From NCBI RefSeq assembly GCF_029962835.1, contig NC_080582.1, positions 70,862,177 to 70,926,176 on the forward strand: a stretch of 64,000 nucleotides of DNA. Direction: 5' to 3'. The notes beneath the pieces were generated by a model that had not been told where the DNA came from, made no database searches, and saw only the letters and a program-made list of their open reading frames with translations. The position numbers and the translations under genes were made by a program. Of this stretch, positions 1-10,099 are shown one piece after another; positions within the stretch are counted from its first letter, which is position 1, and every line of letters begins with the position of its first letter. The DNA is from Magnolia sinica. Lineage: Eukaryota; Streptophyta; Magnoliopsida; Magnoliales; Magnoliaceae.

Positions 1-1925
1 AAGTGCGAAATATGTGTTGAAGTCCGATCAAGTGCCTCATATGTGCCAATGTGCCACAATACATCTTAAAGGACCGTTAATGCGCCGATGTGCCACATGT
101 GCGACATGTACAACAACCTATCATTGAGTGCCCCCTATATCATTGAGTGCCCCCTAATGTGCCACTTGCAATATGTACCATCGTCATCTTCAATCACCTC
201 TCATGTGTAAATATACCCTTGATGGACTATGACAGAGAATTTTCCAAAAATTCCTCTTCGAACATGATATTAATTAACAATTAGATTTTTTCTCAGAACT
301 TGGACCACTCACTGTTATAGCCATCAAATATAATGTTAAAATTGCTAGATCACTGTTATTTTAGGGAAGTGCGCCTCAATAATTTAGATGATTTGGATAT
401 CTGTAGCGGAATGCCATATGTGAGAATGATGGGCAACCACCATTTTCTAAATAGTCGTGAACGGCCGTAGTTAGTCTAGCCAAATGGACTCAATGAATGT
501 ATGTATGATACAATCGATGGCTAGGGAGACAATGGAAAGGCCAAGGGCTTGGGCCACAAAACTTAGCCTTAAAGCCTAGCCCAGGATTGAAATATAGGCT
601 CAATTCCTCAGCCAAGCAAGGCTAGGGCCAATGATGAATGGTCCAATCCAATCATCAAGTGGGTTATTGTTATAAAAGTAAAAAAGAAAAAAAGAAGAAG
701 GACAATTTGAAGATACTTACGCGTGATCTCATACAAGTTCACAGTGGTCTAAAAGCACATTTGAATCTGGGGTCGTGTTCTTATTTTAAAAACATTTATC
801 CGATGGGATTGATTCCGATGTAGGGAACACCACAATTTATTATTATTGTTTTTTATATTTTATATTTTTAAAATTTTACATTGGACTATTTTAAAGCCTT
901 TTTAGTCTAACTAGCGCCGAGCCCTAGCCTGGACCATTGCTATCCCTAATCCACGGATAGAGAGTTTGGGTCATGTTCCTTGGTTTTCATTTTGCACTAG
1001 TGGGACGATCTAAATCAGTGATATGATGGACCTCATCTTGGGTGTAACATCCAAAACAACATGAGTCCCATTTCTATCCGTGATCCATGAGCAGGAAGAT
1101 TGTGTTTGGTTTTCAATTTGCATGTGGAATTCAATTATCATTGATCAAAATCATTGATATGATGGCCTCATATTGGATGGTCCATGCAACAAAACAAAAG
1201 CACCAAGAATATATAATAGTAACCAATGCGATGGAGCATATCTAGACTGACCATTAGGTGAGCCATGAATTAACTGATGGCTCAAAGGACGCTGGCCAAT
1301 GATTCCTCTTTTTCCCCACCTTGTTTAGAACCGTCTTAATTCCTGGGTCAAGTCATCTACGGGTCAGGGTCTACCTAATGAATACTTTGGGACTTGCACT
1401 GGTATGCTATGTTGGTAAATGTAGAGGAATGAATAAGCAGTCCAATACATGCATTATGTACACGGGAGCAGACTCTCAGCTATTGCATTTTTGGAGTTTG
1501 TATAAATATCCATCAGTGTCCTAAGGTTGACTCTGCTGTGAAGATGAGCATATGCTAGAATCAATTCAGTCCTCTCAGCACTGGTCATCCAAATACAAAA
1601 AAGAATGTGATCAATGCAACTACCAAAAAAACATGGCTCTATCAATGTTAAATGAGAAAGGTGGGTTCATCAGATCAATGGTTTGGATCATTGAATTATT
1701 GTAACCCACTTAGAAAGATTGGATGCATCATAGAAGATTTTCTCATGTGTCCTGATAAGATTTTCATGGACTACAAGTTTATGTGAAGAGGGAAGCACTG
1801 GACATTTTTTTACAAAAAATTGTGGTCCAGTTGATGAATGGACAACATAATTTTTATGGCCAGCATAGGGTTATCCCAATTGATGATATTATATGATGGG
1901 CCATATTGACACTTGTGCTCATTTC
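1..1925. other. Left-edge intergenic stretch, no gene seen
   Basis: No reading frame here resembles a known protein. The first 180 bases are rich in the word TGTGCC and contain a 19-bp unit (core CATTGAGTGCCCCCTA) in two adjacent copies at about 119-156. Around 540-620 there is a GGGCC/AGCC-rich patch like those near 14110-14350 and 40690-40880. The segments around 980-1080 and 1090-1200 look like a loose, diverged direct duplication (both contain ATTGATATGATGG-type or CAGTGATATGATGG-type words). Several short open frames (for example 638-823 and 1321-1524) lack any recognisable motif and are probably chance. Confidence 0.6.
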
Positions 1926-2548
1926 ACTGTCTTCATGCATTAGTTTTGTACTTGTGGGCCCCACTATTGTTGATCAAGACCGTTGGACTTATGGGACCTG
2001 ACTCAGATGGCGATGGCTTGGAACTCTTCAAATCTTGTGGGTCCTAGCCACACTCTTTTTACCCTCTTATTGACAGATTGTACTTATAACCCTTCATCCA
2101 TTTTTTTTTCTCTTCAACTTCCATTTAAAAGGGACCATTCCTCACAACTGTCCATATTTCAGCAAAGAAGGCTCAAGGGGTCACGATCTTCCAATCTTGA
2201 ATCCCAATCCATAATGGCAACCATCAGATGAACGGTTTGGATTGCATCCTAAAACTTAATTCTTTTTTGAAAGTGGTGGTGGAGGGAAGGAATAACGTGG
2301 TAACGAAAAAAGCAAGGGAAAAGAAGAGTACTCAAGGCTATGTTATGCGTTCCTTTCAAAATGAGATAGCATTGGATTCTGCTTTGATTGGCCAAAGCAA
2401 GTGAAAGAATAATTGTGAAAGAAAGGATGTCTGAGAGAAGGCCATCTCTCATTCTGCATCTGTGAGTTTGACCATCTCTCATTCTGCATCTGTTAGTTTT
2501 GAAAAAAGTGATTGAAGTTTCTTGTGAGAAGAAGTGAGATAGGCTAAG
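1926..2548 (+). promoter_or_regulatory. NLR-A upstream region conserved with NLR-B
   Basis: About 620 bp upstream of the NLR-A start align with 35500-36069 upstream of NLR-B. The shared block includes a GTTTTGTACTYGTGG word, a pyrimidine-rich stretch, and a short palindromic CCAAT-type site at about 2380-2400 (TGCTTTGATTGGCCAAAGCA). In A only, a 30-bp unit (start CCATCTCTCATTCTGCATC) is tandemly doubled at 2442-2502. The second-half junction creates TTGACC at about 2468, which matches a WRKY W-box core. No clear TATA box was identified, and the transcription start is not visible from the sequence. Confidence 0.5.
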
Positions 2549-5287
2549 ATGGCTGCTGAGGCTCATGTTTCCTTTGTCCTAGGAAAACTCAGCAATTTCC
2601 TGGCTCAAGAGGCAGCTTCCCTCTATGGAGTGCGTGATCAGGTCGAGTGGGTCGAGAGAGAATTGAGGCGAATGCAGTGCTTCTTGAAAGATGCTGATGC
2701 AGAACCAAGCAGTGATGCGAGAGTGAAGAATTGGGTGGCGGATGTGAGAGACATCGCTTATGATGCAGAAGACGTCATCGATACCATCCTCAGAATAGAA
2801 CAACAAAGGAGAAGTGGGTACGTTGGTTTCTTCAAAAGGCGCATGTTCATCAATGTTGAATTATCGGCTCGAGATGAGGTCAGCAATGGGATCGAACAGA
2901 TAAAGAATAAAATCCGGGAGATCTCTGCGAGTACTCTGACATTTGGCATTAAAGATCTTGAAGAAGGAAGCAGTTCCAGGGCTGAAAGTTTACAAAGGCA
3001 AAGGCGAACTTCTCCCCTATTTGAAGAGACAGAAATTGTCGGTTTTGAAGAAGTTGTAAAGACATTGGTGGGACGGTTGATCAAGGGCACTCCACGACGT
3101 TGTGTGGTTTCTGTAGTCGGAATGGGCGGTATTGGCAAAACTACTCTTGCCATTAAAGTTTATAACAATGATGCTGTTAAGAAACATTTTGATTGTTTTG
3201 CATGGGTTTCTGTATCTCAAGAATGTGTTCTCAACGATCTTTTGCAAAGCATTATAAAATGTTTTATGACTCTTAATAAAGAAGAGCTTGAGACAGCAGA
3301 CTACGTTCAATTGAAGCAGAAGCTTTTCGATCATTTGAAAGGGAGGAGATATCTTGTGGTGTTGGACGATATGTGGAAGACTAAAGCATGGGATTATTTA
3401 GTGGATGCTTTTCCAAATACAAATAGGGGAAGTCGAGTCCTACTCACCACCCGCAACAGAGACGTAGCGTCATATGCAGATGCACGGAGCTCTCCCCACA
3501 TGCTGCAGCTTTTAGGAGAAGAAGATGGATGGAAATTGCTTAGTAAGATAGCATTCTTACAACAGGATATCCATTACCCACAAAATTTAGAGAAGATAGG
3601 AAAAGCGATTGTGGAAAAATGCTGTGGTCTGCCCCTTGCTATTGTTATCATAGGGGGGCTACTATCAAGAAAAGCGACAGATGCAAACGAGTGGGAGAAA
3701 GTACTCAGGAAAATTAGCTCACAATTCATCGATGATGAATTTCCAATCACAAGAATATTAGCTTTAAGCTATGAAGATCTACCCTATAGTCTGAAACCAT
3801 TCTTTCTCTACTTCGGTGTTTTTCCAGAAGACCACGAGATCCGTGTTAAGAAATTGATTCGGCTGTGGACCGCAGAAGGATTTGTCGAGCCAGCAAGGGA
3901 GGAAGCTGCAGAAGTTTGCCTGGAGGAGCTGATCCACAGAAGTCTGATTCAAGTAGCAAAAAGAAGTTCCATTGGCGGAGTTAAAAGCTGCCGCATCCAT
4001 GATCTGTTACGCGAACTCTCAATTTCAAAAGCCAAGGAAGATAATTTCCTCGACGTTCAAAATCAACATACTAATCCTCTCTCTCCACCAAAAGGACGCA
4101 GGTTTGCTATTCATCAGGCACCTAGCAAGTTCACTTTCTTAAATGCTTCCTACCTGCACCTTCGTTCTGTGTTGTGGATCACCAAAAACAGTGGCTGGCT
4201 TAGAAAAGAGCAAGAGAAGTTTCTTTACAGACGATTCAATTTGCTTAGGGTTCTAGATCTATCTTATATAAAAATTCCAAAGCTTCCAAATGAAATAGGT
4301 ACCCTAATCCACTTGAGATACCTTGGCGTCATGGTAGATCCACTAATGACCTTCTTTGAATTTTTCTTAAATGTGAAGAGATCCACCCCAACAAGCCTCC
4401 CATCATCCATGATCAATCTTCACAATTTAGAAACAATGTATGTAAGAGAAAGTTCTTGCTCAATCTACATACCCAGTTTTATTTGGAAGATGAAACAATT
4501 AAGGCATGTGGATGTTCCCAAAGGAATAATAATAATTAGTGAAGGCCTCTGGTCTAAAATAGTGCGGCGTCCATCACTCGGACTCGATTGTTTAGCTAAT
4601 CTCGAGACTCTGAAAGGTGTGAGGGCTGGCGATTGGATAGAGGATTACTTGGGGAAGCAAACTAATCTTAAGAGATTAGAAATATGTGAGATCCTCTGGA
4701 GTGGGCATGGAAAGGGATTGTCCAACTCTCTTACCAAATTGGACCACCTCCAGTCTTTGAGTTTGCAATGGGAGGATGCTATTCCAGTGTTTTTGTCCTT
4801 TTCGCATCACCTGCATTTGAAGAAGATGTTTTTGAGGGGAAAGCTAAAGCAGCTACCTGAATCGTATGAATTCTCACCTAACCTCACCAAGCTTACCTTG
4901 GAAGGCTCCAGGTTAATGGAAGACCCGATGGAGACATTGGAGAAACTACCCAACCTTCGGATTCTCAGATTGCTTCTTGATTCATACAAGGGAGAAAAAA
5001 TGGTTTGCTCTGCACAGGGGTTTCCTCAACTCGAATACTTACATGTTGAAAAGTTAGATGAATTAGAAGAATGGAGAGTGGAGGAAGGAGCGATGCCAAG
5101 GCTTTTACATTTGCTGATTTTGGAATGCTCCCATTTAAAGATGCTTCCGGAAGGATTGCAATGTGTGACTACCCTCAAGAAATTGGAGGTGCGGAAAATG
5201 GATTATGAATTCAAAGCCAGAATGTGGGAAGACTGCGGTGAGGATTGGTATAAGATTCAACATATACCCTCCATCGAAATACAATAA
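2549..5287 (+). CDS. NLR-A: CC-NB-ARC-LRR disease resistance protein, RPP13/RPP8-like
   Basis: An intracellular immune receptor of the CNL class; such proteins sense pathogen effectors and switch on ADP/ATP exchange to trigger defence and cell death. The single uninterrupted frame of 912 residues is a typical CNL length. An Rx-type coiled coil (about 1-130) has EDVID at 74-78. The NB-ARC (about 165-500) shows P-loop GMGGIGKTT 191-199, kinase-2 YLVVLDDMW 268-276, RNBS-B GSRVLLTTRNR 294-304, GLPLA 360-364, an RNBS-D-like FLYFGVFPED at 419-428, and an MHD position reading IHD at 483-485. About 350 residues of irregular LRRs follow, ending near the stop. The ATG at 2549 is chosen because the MA.EA..S start is shared with copies B and C. 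No intron is evident. The GLPL motif is preceded by KCCG rather than KCGG. No signal peptide or membrane segment is apparent. The effector recognised cannot be inferred. Confidence 0.95.
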   Translation: MAAEAHVSFVLGKLSNFLAQEAASLYGVRDQVEWVERELRRMQCFLKDADAEPSSDARVKNWVADVRDIAYDAEDVIDTILRIEQQRRSGYVGFFKRRMFINVELSARDEVSNGIEQIKNKIREISASTLTFGIKDLEEGSSSRAESLQRQRRTSPLFEETEIVGFEEVVKTLVGRLIKGTPRRCVVSVVGMGGIGKTTLAIKVYNNDAVKKHFDCFAWVSVSQECVLNDLLQSIIKCFMTLNKEELETADYVQLKQKLFDHLKGRRYLVVLDDMWKTKAWDYLVDAFPNTNRGSRVLLTTRNRDVASYADARSSPHMLQLLGEEDGWKLLSKIAFLQQDIHYPQNLEKIGKAIVEKCCGLPLAIVIIGGLLSRKATDANEWEKVLRKISSQFIDDEFPITRILALSYEDLPYSLKPFFLYFGVFPEDHEIRVKKLIRLWTAEGFVEPAREEAAEVCLEELIHRSLIQVAKRSSIGGVKSCRIHDLLRELSISKAKEDNFLDVQNQHTNPLSPPKGRRFAIHQAPSKFTFLNASYLHLRSVLWITKNSGWLRKEQEKFLYRRFNLLRVLDLSYIKIPKLPNEIGTLIHLRYLGVMVDPLMTFFEFFLNVKRSTPTSLPSSMINLHNLETMYVRESSCSIYIPSFIWKMKQLRHVDVPKGIIIISEGLWSKIVRRPSLGLDCLANLETLKGVRAGDWIEDYLGKQTNLKRLEICEILWSGHGKGLSNSLTKLDHLQSLSLQWEDAIPVFLSFSHHLHLKKMFLRGKLKQLPESYEFSPNLTKLTLEGSRLMEDPMETLEKLPNLRILRLLLDSYKGEKMVCSAQGFPQLEYLHVEKLDELEEWRVEEGAMPRLLHLLILECSHLKMLPEGLQCVTTLKKLEVRKMDYEFKARMWEDCGEDWYKIQHIPSIEIQ

Positions 5288-6310
5288 GTTGCTGCTATGG
5301 GGGCTATATCAAAGGCAGGTGAGTTTAGTTGCTTGTTTCTTCCACCAACGGAAAACGCATGGAAGGGCAAATTAATTCATCATCTCAACAAAGGCGGGTG
5401 AGTTTTTCTTCTTCTTTGGTTTACTTCCCTCTTCTTTTTTTTTTTTTTTTTTCCCTTTTGACATAATCTTGTTCTTTAATTCCTTTCTAGTATCCATCTT
5501 GATAGGAAGAAGAACTTCAAATACACACTAGGAAAAAATATTCAACTAGATTGAATGTCACACACGTAGAACATAATCAGCTAGATCATTACCTTCCCTT
5601 CTTGCCTTTCATTCATACACCTTTTTCCTTCGATCCGAATAATCATGCACAACTAGTTGAATATTTGATCTCATTTCCCTCCTCTTGATTGACACTGTAA
5701 AAGTATAATCACACACATTCTAACTTTTGCTTATATTAATTGATCTTTTTTTTTTTTTTTTTTTTTCAGTTTGCGCAAGTGGGGCCCAGCCTGATTTGGG
5801 TTGGGTTGTCAAGGTACTTTGGTTGGGTTTGGGTTGGAATTTACCAACCCAATTTGAATTCGGGTTGGGTTTCGGTTGAGCAAATTCAAGTCTGGTTAGG
5901 TGGGGTTGGGAATAATCACATGTATTTGGATCAGGTTGGCTCGGGGATAGAGGATTACCGGTTTTGTTTGGGTTAGTCGTGAACTTTTGACCATTTTGGC
6001 TTCCAGCTTGAGGGCCATCATTCAAACAGTAAGAATGGGCTTGCCAGTGCTATTTTCAGACTGTGCTTATCTGGGAAAGGGTTCTGATCATCTAAGTATA
6101 CAGCCACATGGACTTCAATTCATCTATAAAAATAGCATTAGCACGAGCAAACCAATTGAACTCCGCCGCTCTTAACATGCAGTATCCTTTCTTTGAATGC
6201 TTAAGGATGTATTGAGATTTGAAAATCTCAAGCCTTCACAATCCAACTGCTTTACATGCCATCACATGTGCCTCTATAGAAAACGACGGCAAGATCTAAG
6301 CTGGCCATCA
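5288..6310. other. NLR-A 3' flank with GGGTT-rich insert
   Basis: The bases after the stop (about 5310-5420) match the flanks after NLR-B and NLR-C and probably include 3' UTR. Poly-T runs occur at about 5436-5453 and 5745-5766. From about 5790 to 5975 the + strand is rich in TTGGGTTGGG-type words, a segment without counterpart after B or C. Homology resumes at about 5983 (CGTGAACTTTTGACCA) and runs to the LINE target site at 6311. The Pro/Asn-rich minus-strand frame over 5720-6025 is a by-product of the GGGTT bias and is not called. Confidence 0.6.
5790..5975 (+). repeat. GGGTT-rich low-complexity tract
   Basis: Repeated GGGTT, GGTTGG and TTTGGG words on the + strand, with four or more G-triplets within about 50 bases (around 5798-5845), so a G-quadruplex is possible. 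The order is irregular and it is not a telomere-type (TTTAGGG)n array. It follows a poly-T run and is absent from the paralogous flanks of copies B and C, so it is probably an insertion or local expansion in copy A. Confidence 0.5.
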
Positions 6311-6332
6311 GGTTGGCCCTGCTCTATCCCCA

Positions 6333-6366
6333 CACCCCCCCCCCCCCCGCGTGCGCGCGCACGCGA
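6333..6366. repeat. C-run followed by alternating CG palindrome
   Basis: A run of about 15 C (with a CACA lead-in) is followed by alternating purine-pyrimidine sequence containing the 16-bp perfect palindrome GCGTGCGCGCGCACGC. Such sequence can adopt Z-DNA or hairpin forms and is prone to length change. It lies at the truncated 5' end of the LINE fragment. No function is implied. Confidence 0.7.
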
Positions 6367-6569
6367 TGGGCCTGGGTTTTGCAGGGCCGACCCATCCACG
6401 TTTGGCATGGACCAACCAGGCTGGGGCTTGGCCCATTTGACGATACACGAAGGATGCAGGAGAGTGGGGGCGGCGTGGGAGGCCCAGGGCCGCAAGGGAG
6501 GCTGAGATGGATCAGACCGAGGCTTTGGGAGGGGGCAGAAGCGGGACAATCTGGGCAATCCAGAGGTTG

Positions 6570-7250
6570 ATGTTGAAGATGATATAATTCGCCGAGAAAT
6601 CCAACCTTTTTGCCTTCTCTCACACTTACGGCCTCGGTTCTAACAAGCGGGCAGAATTGCGGGCCATTCTCGACGGCCTCATTTTCTGTTCGAGATTGGG
6701 TCTTAACAAGGTGGTGGTTGCCAGTGACTCCAAGTGCATTATTGATGCACACCCAGATCCATAGCTCAACTGGCAGACTGAGTGAAGATACCTTGTTTCA
6801 ACACTTGAGGTCTTGGTATCGATCCCTAGCGGGGGTGGCTAACATGGAGTGTGTGTACTGACATGGGTGTATACCAACAAGCTAATCCAAAAATTAAAAA
6901 TTAAAATAAAAAATTGCGTTATTGATGCCTTATAGAAAGGCACCTCCCTGCCCTGGACCATGTGGTACTGGATGGCGAGGATCAGGGCCATTACTCAACC
7001 TTGGGATATTCATTTTCTCCATTGCCTTAAATAGGCAAATTCTCCTGTGGATGAGCTGGCTTGCATGGGAAGCGCGGGCCAGTCCGACCGTTTCTTCCAG
7101 TCGGTGGAGGGCTTACCAGCCAAGATTAGAGGCCTGCTTTTCCTTCATAGAACTGGCTTGGGCTGCATCCGTGTTGGTTAGAAGTCGGCCCAATCTTTCC
7201 TTTTCTGCTTCATGTATAGCTTACGATAGGCATTCCCTGTTTGTGGGCTC
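6570..7250 (+). pseudogene. LINE RNase H domain remnant (split by SINE)
   Basis: Translation of about 6600-6748 gives a plant non-LTR retrotransposon RNase H stretch: NKRAELRAILDGL, then a VVVASDSKCIIDA segment with the catalytic-type ASDS motif. After the SINE the same protein resumes (CVIDA is repeated through the target duplication) and continues through a PVDELACMGSAGQSDRF-like segment to about 7190. An in-frame stop lies in the second half. The domain would remove RNA from the RNA-DNA hybrid during reverse transcription. This copy is dead: truncated, split and without reverse transcriptase. It resembles but is not identical to the RNase H of the large LINE at 44974-45222. Confidence 0.8.
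6749..6914 (+). mobile_element. tRNA-derived SINE, copy 1
   Basis: A 166-bp insertion flanked by a 14-bp duplication, TGCATTATTGATGC (6735-6748) and TGCGTTATTGATGC (6915-6928), one mismatch. The 5' part looks like a tRNA: an A-box-like TAGCTCAACTGGCAGA and a B-box-like GGTATCGATCCC about 40 bp further on, the two halves of an internal RNA polymerase III promoter. The tail is A-rich. A related copy lies at about 25030-25255. It is inserted inside a LINE fragment and is therefore younger than it. It is not a tRNA gene: no cloverleaf closes around it. Confidence 0.85.
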
Positions 7251-7329
7251 GCCTGAATCCCACTTGTATAATTTTTGGACATGAATATAGCAAATGTTTA
7301 AAAAAAAAAAAAAAAAAGGTTGGCCCTGG

Positions 7330-9386
7330 CCCTGCTCTGTCAACGACGTGGCTCAATAATCAGTCGGGTATAGCAGTCGATTCATCAGGAGGGCCACAAT
7401 GTATAAACCAAACGGACATAAACAAGGGCTAAAACATGCTTATCGAGCCATTAATTTGTTCCATGCACAGGGCATGCTATATGCACAGGCGGGAACAGAA
7501 AACAGTAGTATGCATCAGGAAACCAATTTTCTTTAGCTAAAACAGATTCTTCATTTCCTAATGATGTAGGAAATCCTCTTTTCCTTGTAATAAGAAGAAG
7601 AGTGCTACTAAGATGCATGTTTTGGTAGAATGCGTGGAGTGCACGCCATAATACTTATACCCAATGTGGACACTTGTCTTCGGTGATCTAGACCATTGAC
7701 TCATTGGACAATCACACAGATGAGCCATAGCCTAAAATCAAGGGAATAGACCATGTTAGCCATCTGATCCATGGTTACAAATGGACTTATTGCACAGCTG
7801 AGTGCACTATAGAACTTCTTTCGGGTCTCTTCATAGTGTCATTTCACAATGAAGAAAAAGCTTTCTTACTCCATATATAGACTGGAAACTGCTAATTTGA
7901 AACCTAAGTGCCACACTAAATTGCATGAGTAATTGAAGTTTAACAATTTTTTTTTTTCCAGATTTATATATTTTGAATGGCTTATTTAATTCCGAATGTT
8001 ATCGAGTATTCGTCAAATTGCTGTATTTTTTGCTTGATTTTTGTGGATGGTTATGTTGTTAATGTTTCGAAGGTTTACTTGATACCATATAAGATTGTTT
8101 TGTCCTTCTATTTTTATAGTTTGCTTTTTCTCAGGCATGTTATTTTTAATGACACGATCTGTAATTTATCCCCATCTCTGCATATTAACGACCCAGTAGT
8201 CTCAACGTCCTAACACTTTAGAATTGATCACTTATACAACACAACATTTGGTATGCCATCATGCAGAATTGCAATTTACCTAACTGTTATTACTATTTGA
8301 TGGAGTTGCAGAGGAGATTGATTGATTCTACATGCATAGAGATTTCAGTCCCTCTAACATCACTACACATCCAATCTGGTACTCATGTGTAAGATCAAGC
8401 CATCCATCAGGTGGGGCCATTTTGAATGTGCCCTGACCCATGAATCAGAATGGTCCAATATGCAGGTGATCCGCGGCATATATTGAATCTGGTTATGAGA
8501 TTTTATTAATATAAATTGTATAGATAGGATTTCTTTCTTAGTTTTAGATAAATTCTCCCTTTTTCTGTAGTACAATAAAGAGCTACCTCTAAATGTGTTT
8601 TATGTATGTTTTACTCTAATCCTACTCAAACCGAGTTACTTAATATCTATAACTGAAATTCCCCATGCTCCCCATGGATCAGGTAAAACAGAACACAAGA
8701 CACATTATTGCAGTGCAACTCAAACTATCTATTTTGCATTAATTACTCATGGAATCAATCTTTTTTCAATTTTCTTTTCTATTTTGCTTCATCAACTGAA
8801 TTTGGTATTTATTTATGCAATGGGTTTAGTGTAAATATGCTTCAACCACTTGTTTAGATTTGAAAAAGCAAATTATATTACACCATTATCAAATTTTAAT
8901 CCCAGTTTTGATTTGTTGACTGTTGCTTTGGTAGGAGAGAGTCTTAGGGCACAGGCGAGGCGACAGGACCAGACAACATGATGTAGAGATTGCTGGCTTG
9001 AAAGTTCATTTCCTTTTGATGGTTTTCATATTCTGTAATGTATAGTGGTGTGAGTTATTTGGACATTAGAATGAGATCTATACTTTTATCTACCAATATC
9101 TTCATACACTGCTGTGTTTTATGGCGGGTGAATCCATCGATGATGACTTACATCCTCTCTAGTTGTAGATTGTGATTTCAGTAGTATCCATCAGATTATT
9201 GTGGGTTCATACATTTGTATCCATCTGATTGTGAGTTTTTTCTCTTCTAATTCTGGCTATTGCTTATTTTCTGAGTTGATCAACCTTTGTTTGGGCCACT
9301 GAATGGATGGCCACCACAGTGGCAATCTAATTGCTTTGCTTCTTCATTGTGGCTTATTCATGTAGTAGCAAACCAAATCCTTACGT
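7330..9386. other. Copy A downstream flank, noncoding
   Basis: No convincing gene. From about 7560 to 8400 the sequence matches 63240-64000 (copy C), while copy B has lost this piece. From about 8400 to 9386 it matches 39460-40470 (copy B), and 8510-9090 also matches the extra partial copy at 41365-41985. Open frames such as 7977-8213 and 8595-8834 are not preserved between copies, which argues against coding. Confidence 0.7.
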
Positions 9387-10090
9387 TGTTGGAATTCCGG
9401 CTCTTATCTCACATAACTACAATGTAATTCTGAGCCATAACAAACCCATATCAACCCTAGATATTAGAAATACGGATCTAATACGACCGTTAATCCGTAC
9501 ACTTTGTGGAAGCATGTTTAACAAAGATGGAACAATCGAATAAACAATAACCAATAAAAAAACCACACTAAACACAAGATATTTAATGTGGAAAACCCTC
9601 GTGAGAAAAATCATGGCATAAAGCAACAAAATTTCACCATAATCGAAAGCCTTAGACTTTACATCAGTCGCTTTCTTTGATTAGAAATGAAACATGATTT
9701 CTTTTGACGATGCACACCTAGGAAAACCCTAGTCCCTTGAGAAAATCCATTCGCAAGCCCTTACAAGTGTCTTAAACTCTCTCACCTCACAAAATACTTA
9801 CCCTTAGAGAGAAAACACTCATATTAACGAACACCTAATCAAAACCAGACTTATATACCCTGATTTGCCCTAATCTCCATAACCTGTTCTGTTGGACCGA
9901 ATGAAGCCTTTGGTTGGAGTAAACCAAACCGACTCACACATTTCGATCAAATAAAAAATGTGTAAATATTCATAGCGTGCACACTAAGAATCCACCCCTA
10001 ATTCGGTTGGACCAAAAAGGACACTGGTCGAACCGAGACAAGGCTTCTCTGCCTAGTAGATTGGTTGAATACAATGCATCTCGCACAATA
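9387..10090 (-). repeat. 3' LTR of the minus-strand copia element
   Basis: About 704 bp, starting TGTTGGAATT and ending CGCACAATA on the + strand. The portion 9760-10090 aligns with 13490-13832. The polypurine tract expected next to it is visible as the complement of TCTCCACCT at 10092-10100. Confidence 0.75.
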
Positions 10091-10099
10091 GTCTCCACC

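Larger units (their letters stand above)
6322..7317 (+). mobile_element. 5'-truncated L1-type LINE fragment with poly-A tail, carrying a SINE
   Basis: An insertion into copy A flanked by an 11-bp target duplication, GGTTGGCCCTG, at 6311-6321 and 7318-7328, ending in an A-run (7300-7317). This is a typical LINE signature. The coding sense is +, and only the RNase H end of ORF2 survives. The 5' part (6322-6540) is GC-rich with a C-run. A SINE (6749-6914) with its own target duplication splits the RNase H region. The paralogous places in copies B and C lack this insertion. Confidence 0.85.

Noticed and set aside
119-156. CRISPR-like short repeats
   Set aside because: Only two adjacent 19-bp units without spacers, in a plant nuclear sequence.
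2579-5000. Antisense open frames inside NLR-A (and the same positions in B and C)
   Set aside because: They recur as shadows of the conserved + strand coding sequence and have no protein motifs of their own.
5790-5975. Interstitial telomere repeat
   Set aside because: GGGTT words are irregular and lack the TTTAGGG period.
5720-6025. Asn/Pro-rich minus-strand protein
   Set aside because: Direct translation of GGGTT-type low-complexity DNA and a poly-T run; not conserved in copies B or C.
6197-6570. Pro/Gly/Arg-rich overlapping open frames on both strands
   Set aside because: Produced by the C-run and GC-rich 5' part of the truncated LINE; no family resemblance.
6757-6835. A tRNA gene
   Set aside because: A- and B-box-like words are present but no closing acceptor stem; the target duplication and A-rich tail show a SINE.
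7977-8213. Small membrane-like protein
   Set aside because: Hydrophobic frame but not kept in the homologous copy C sequence (63577 on), where frame and start differ.
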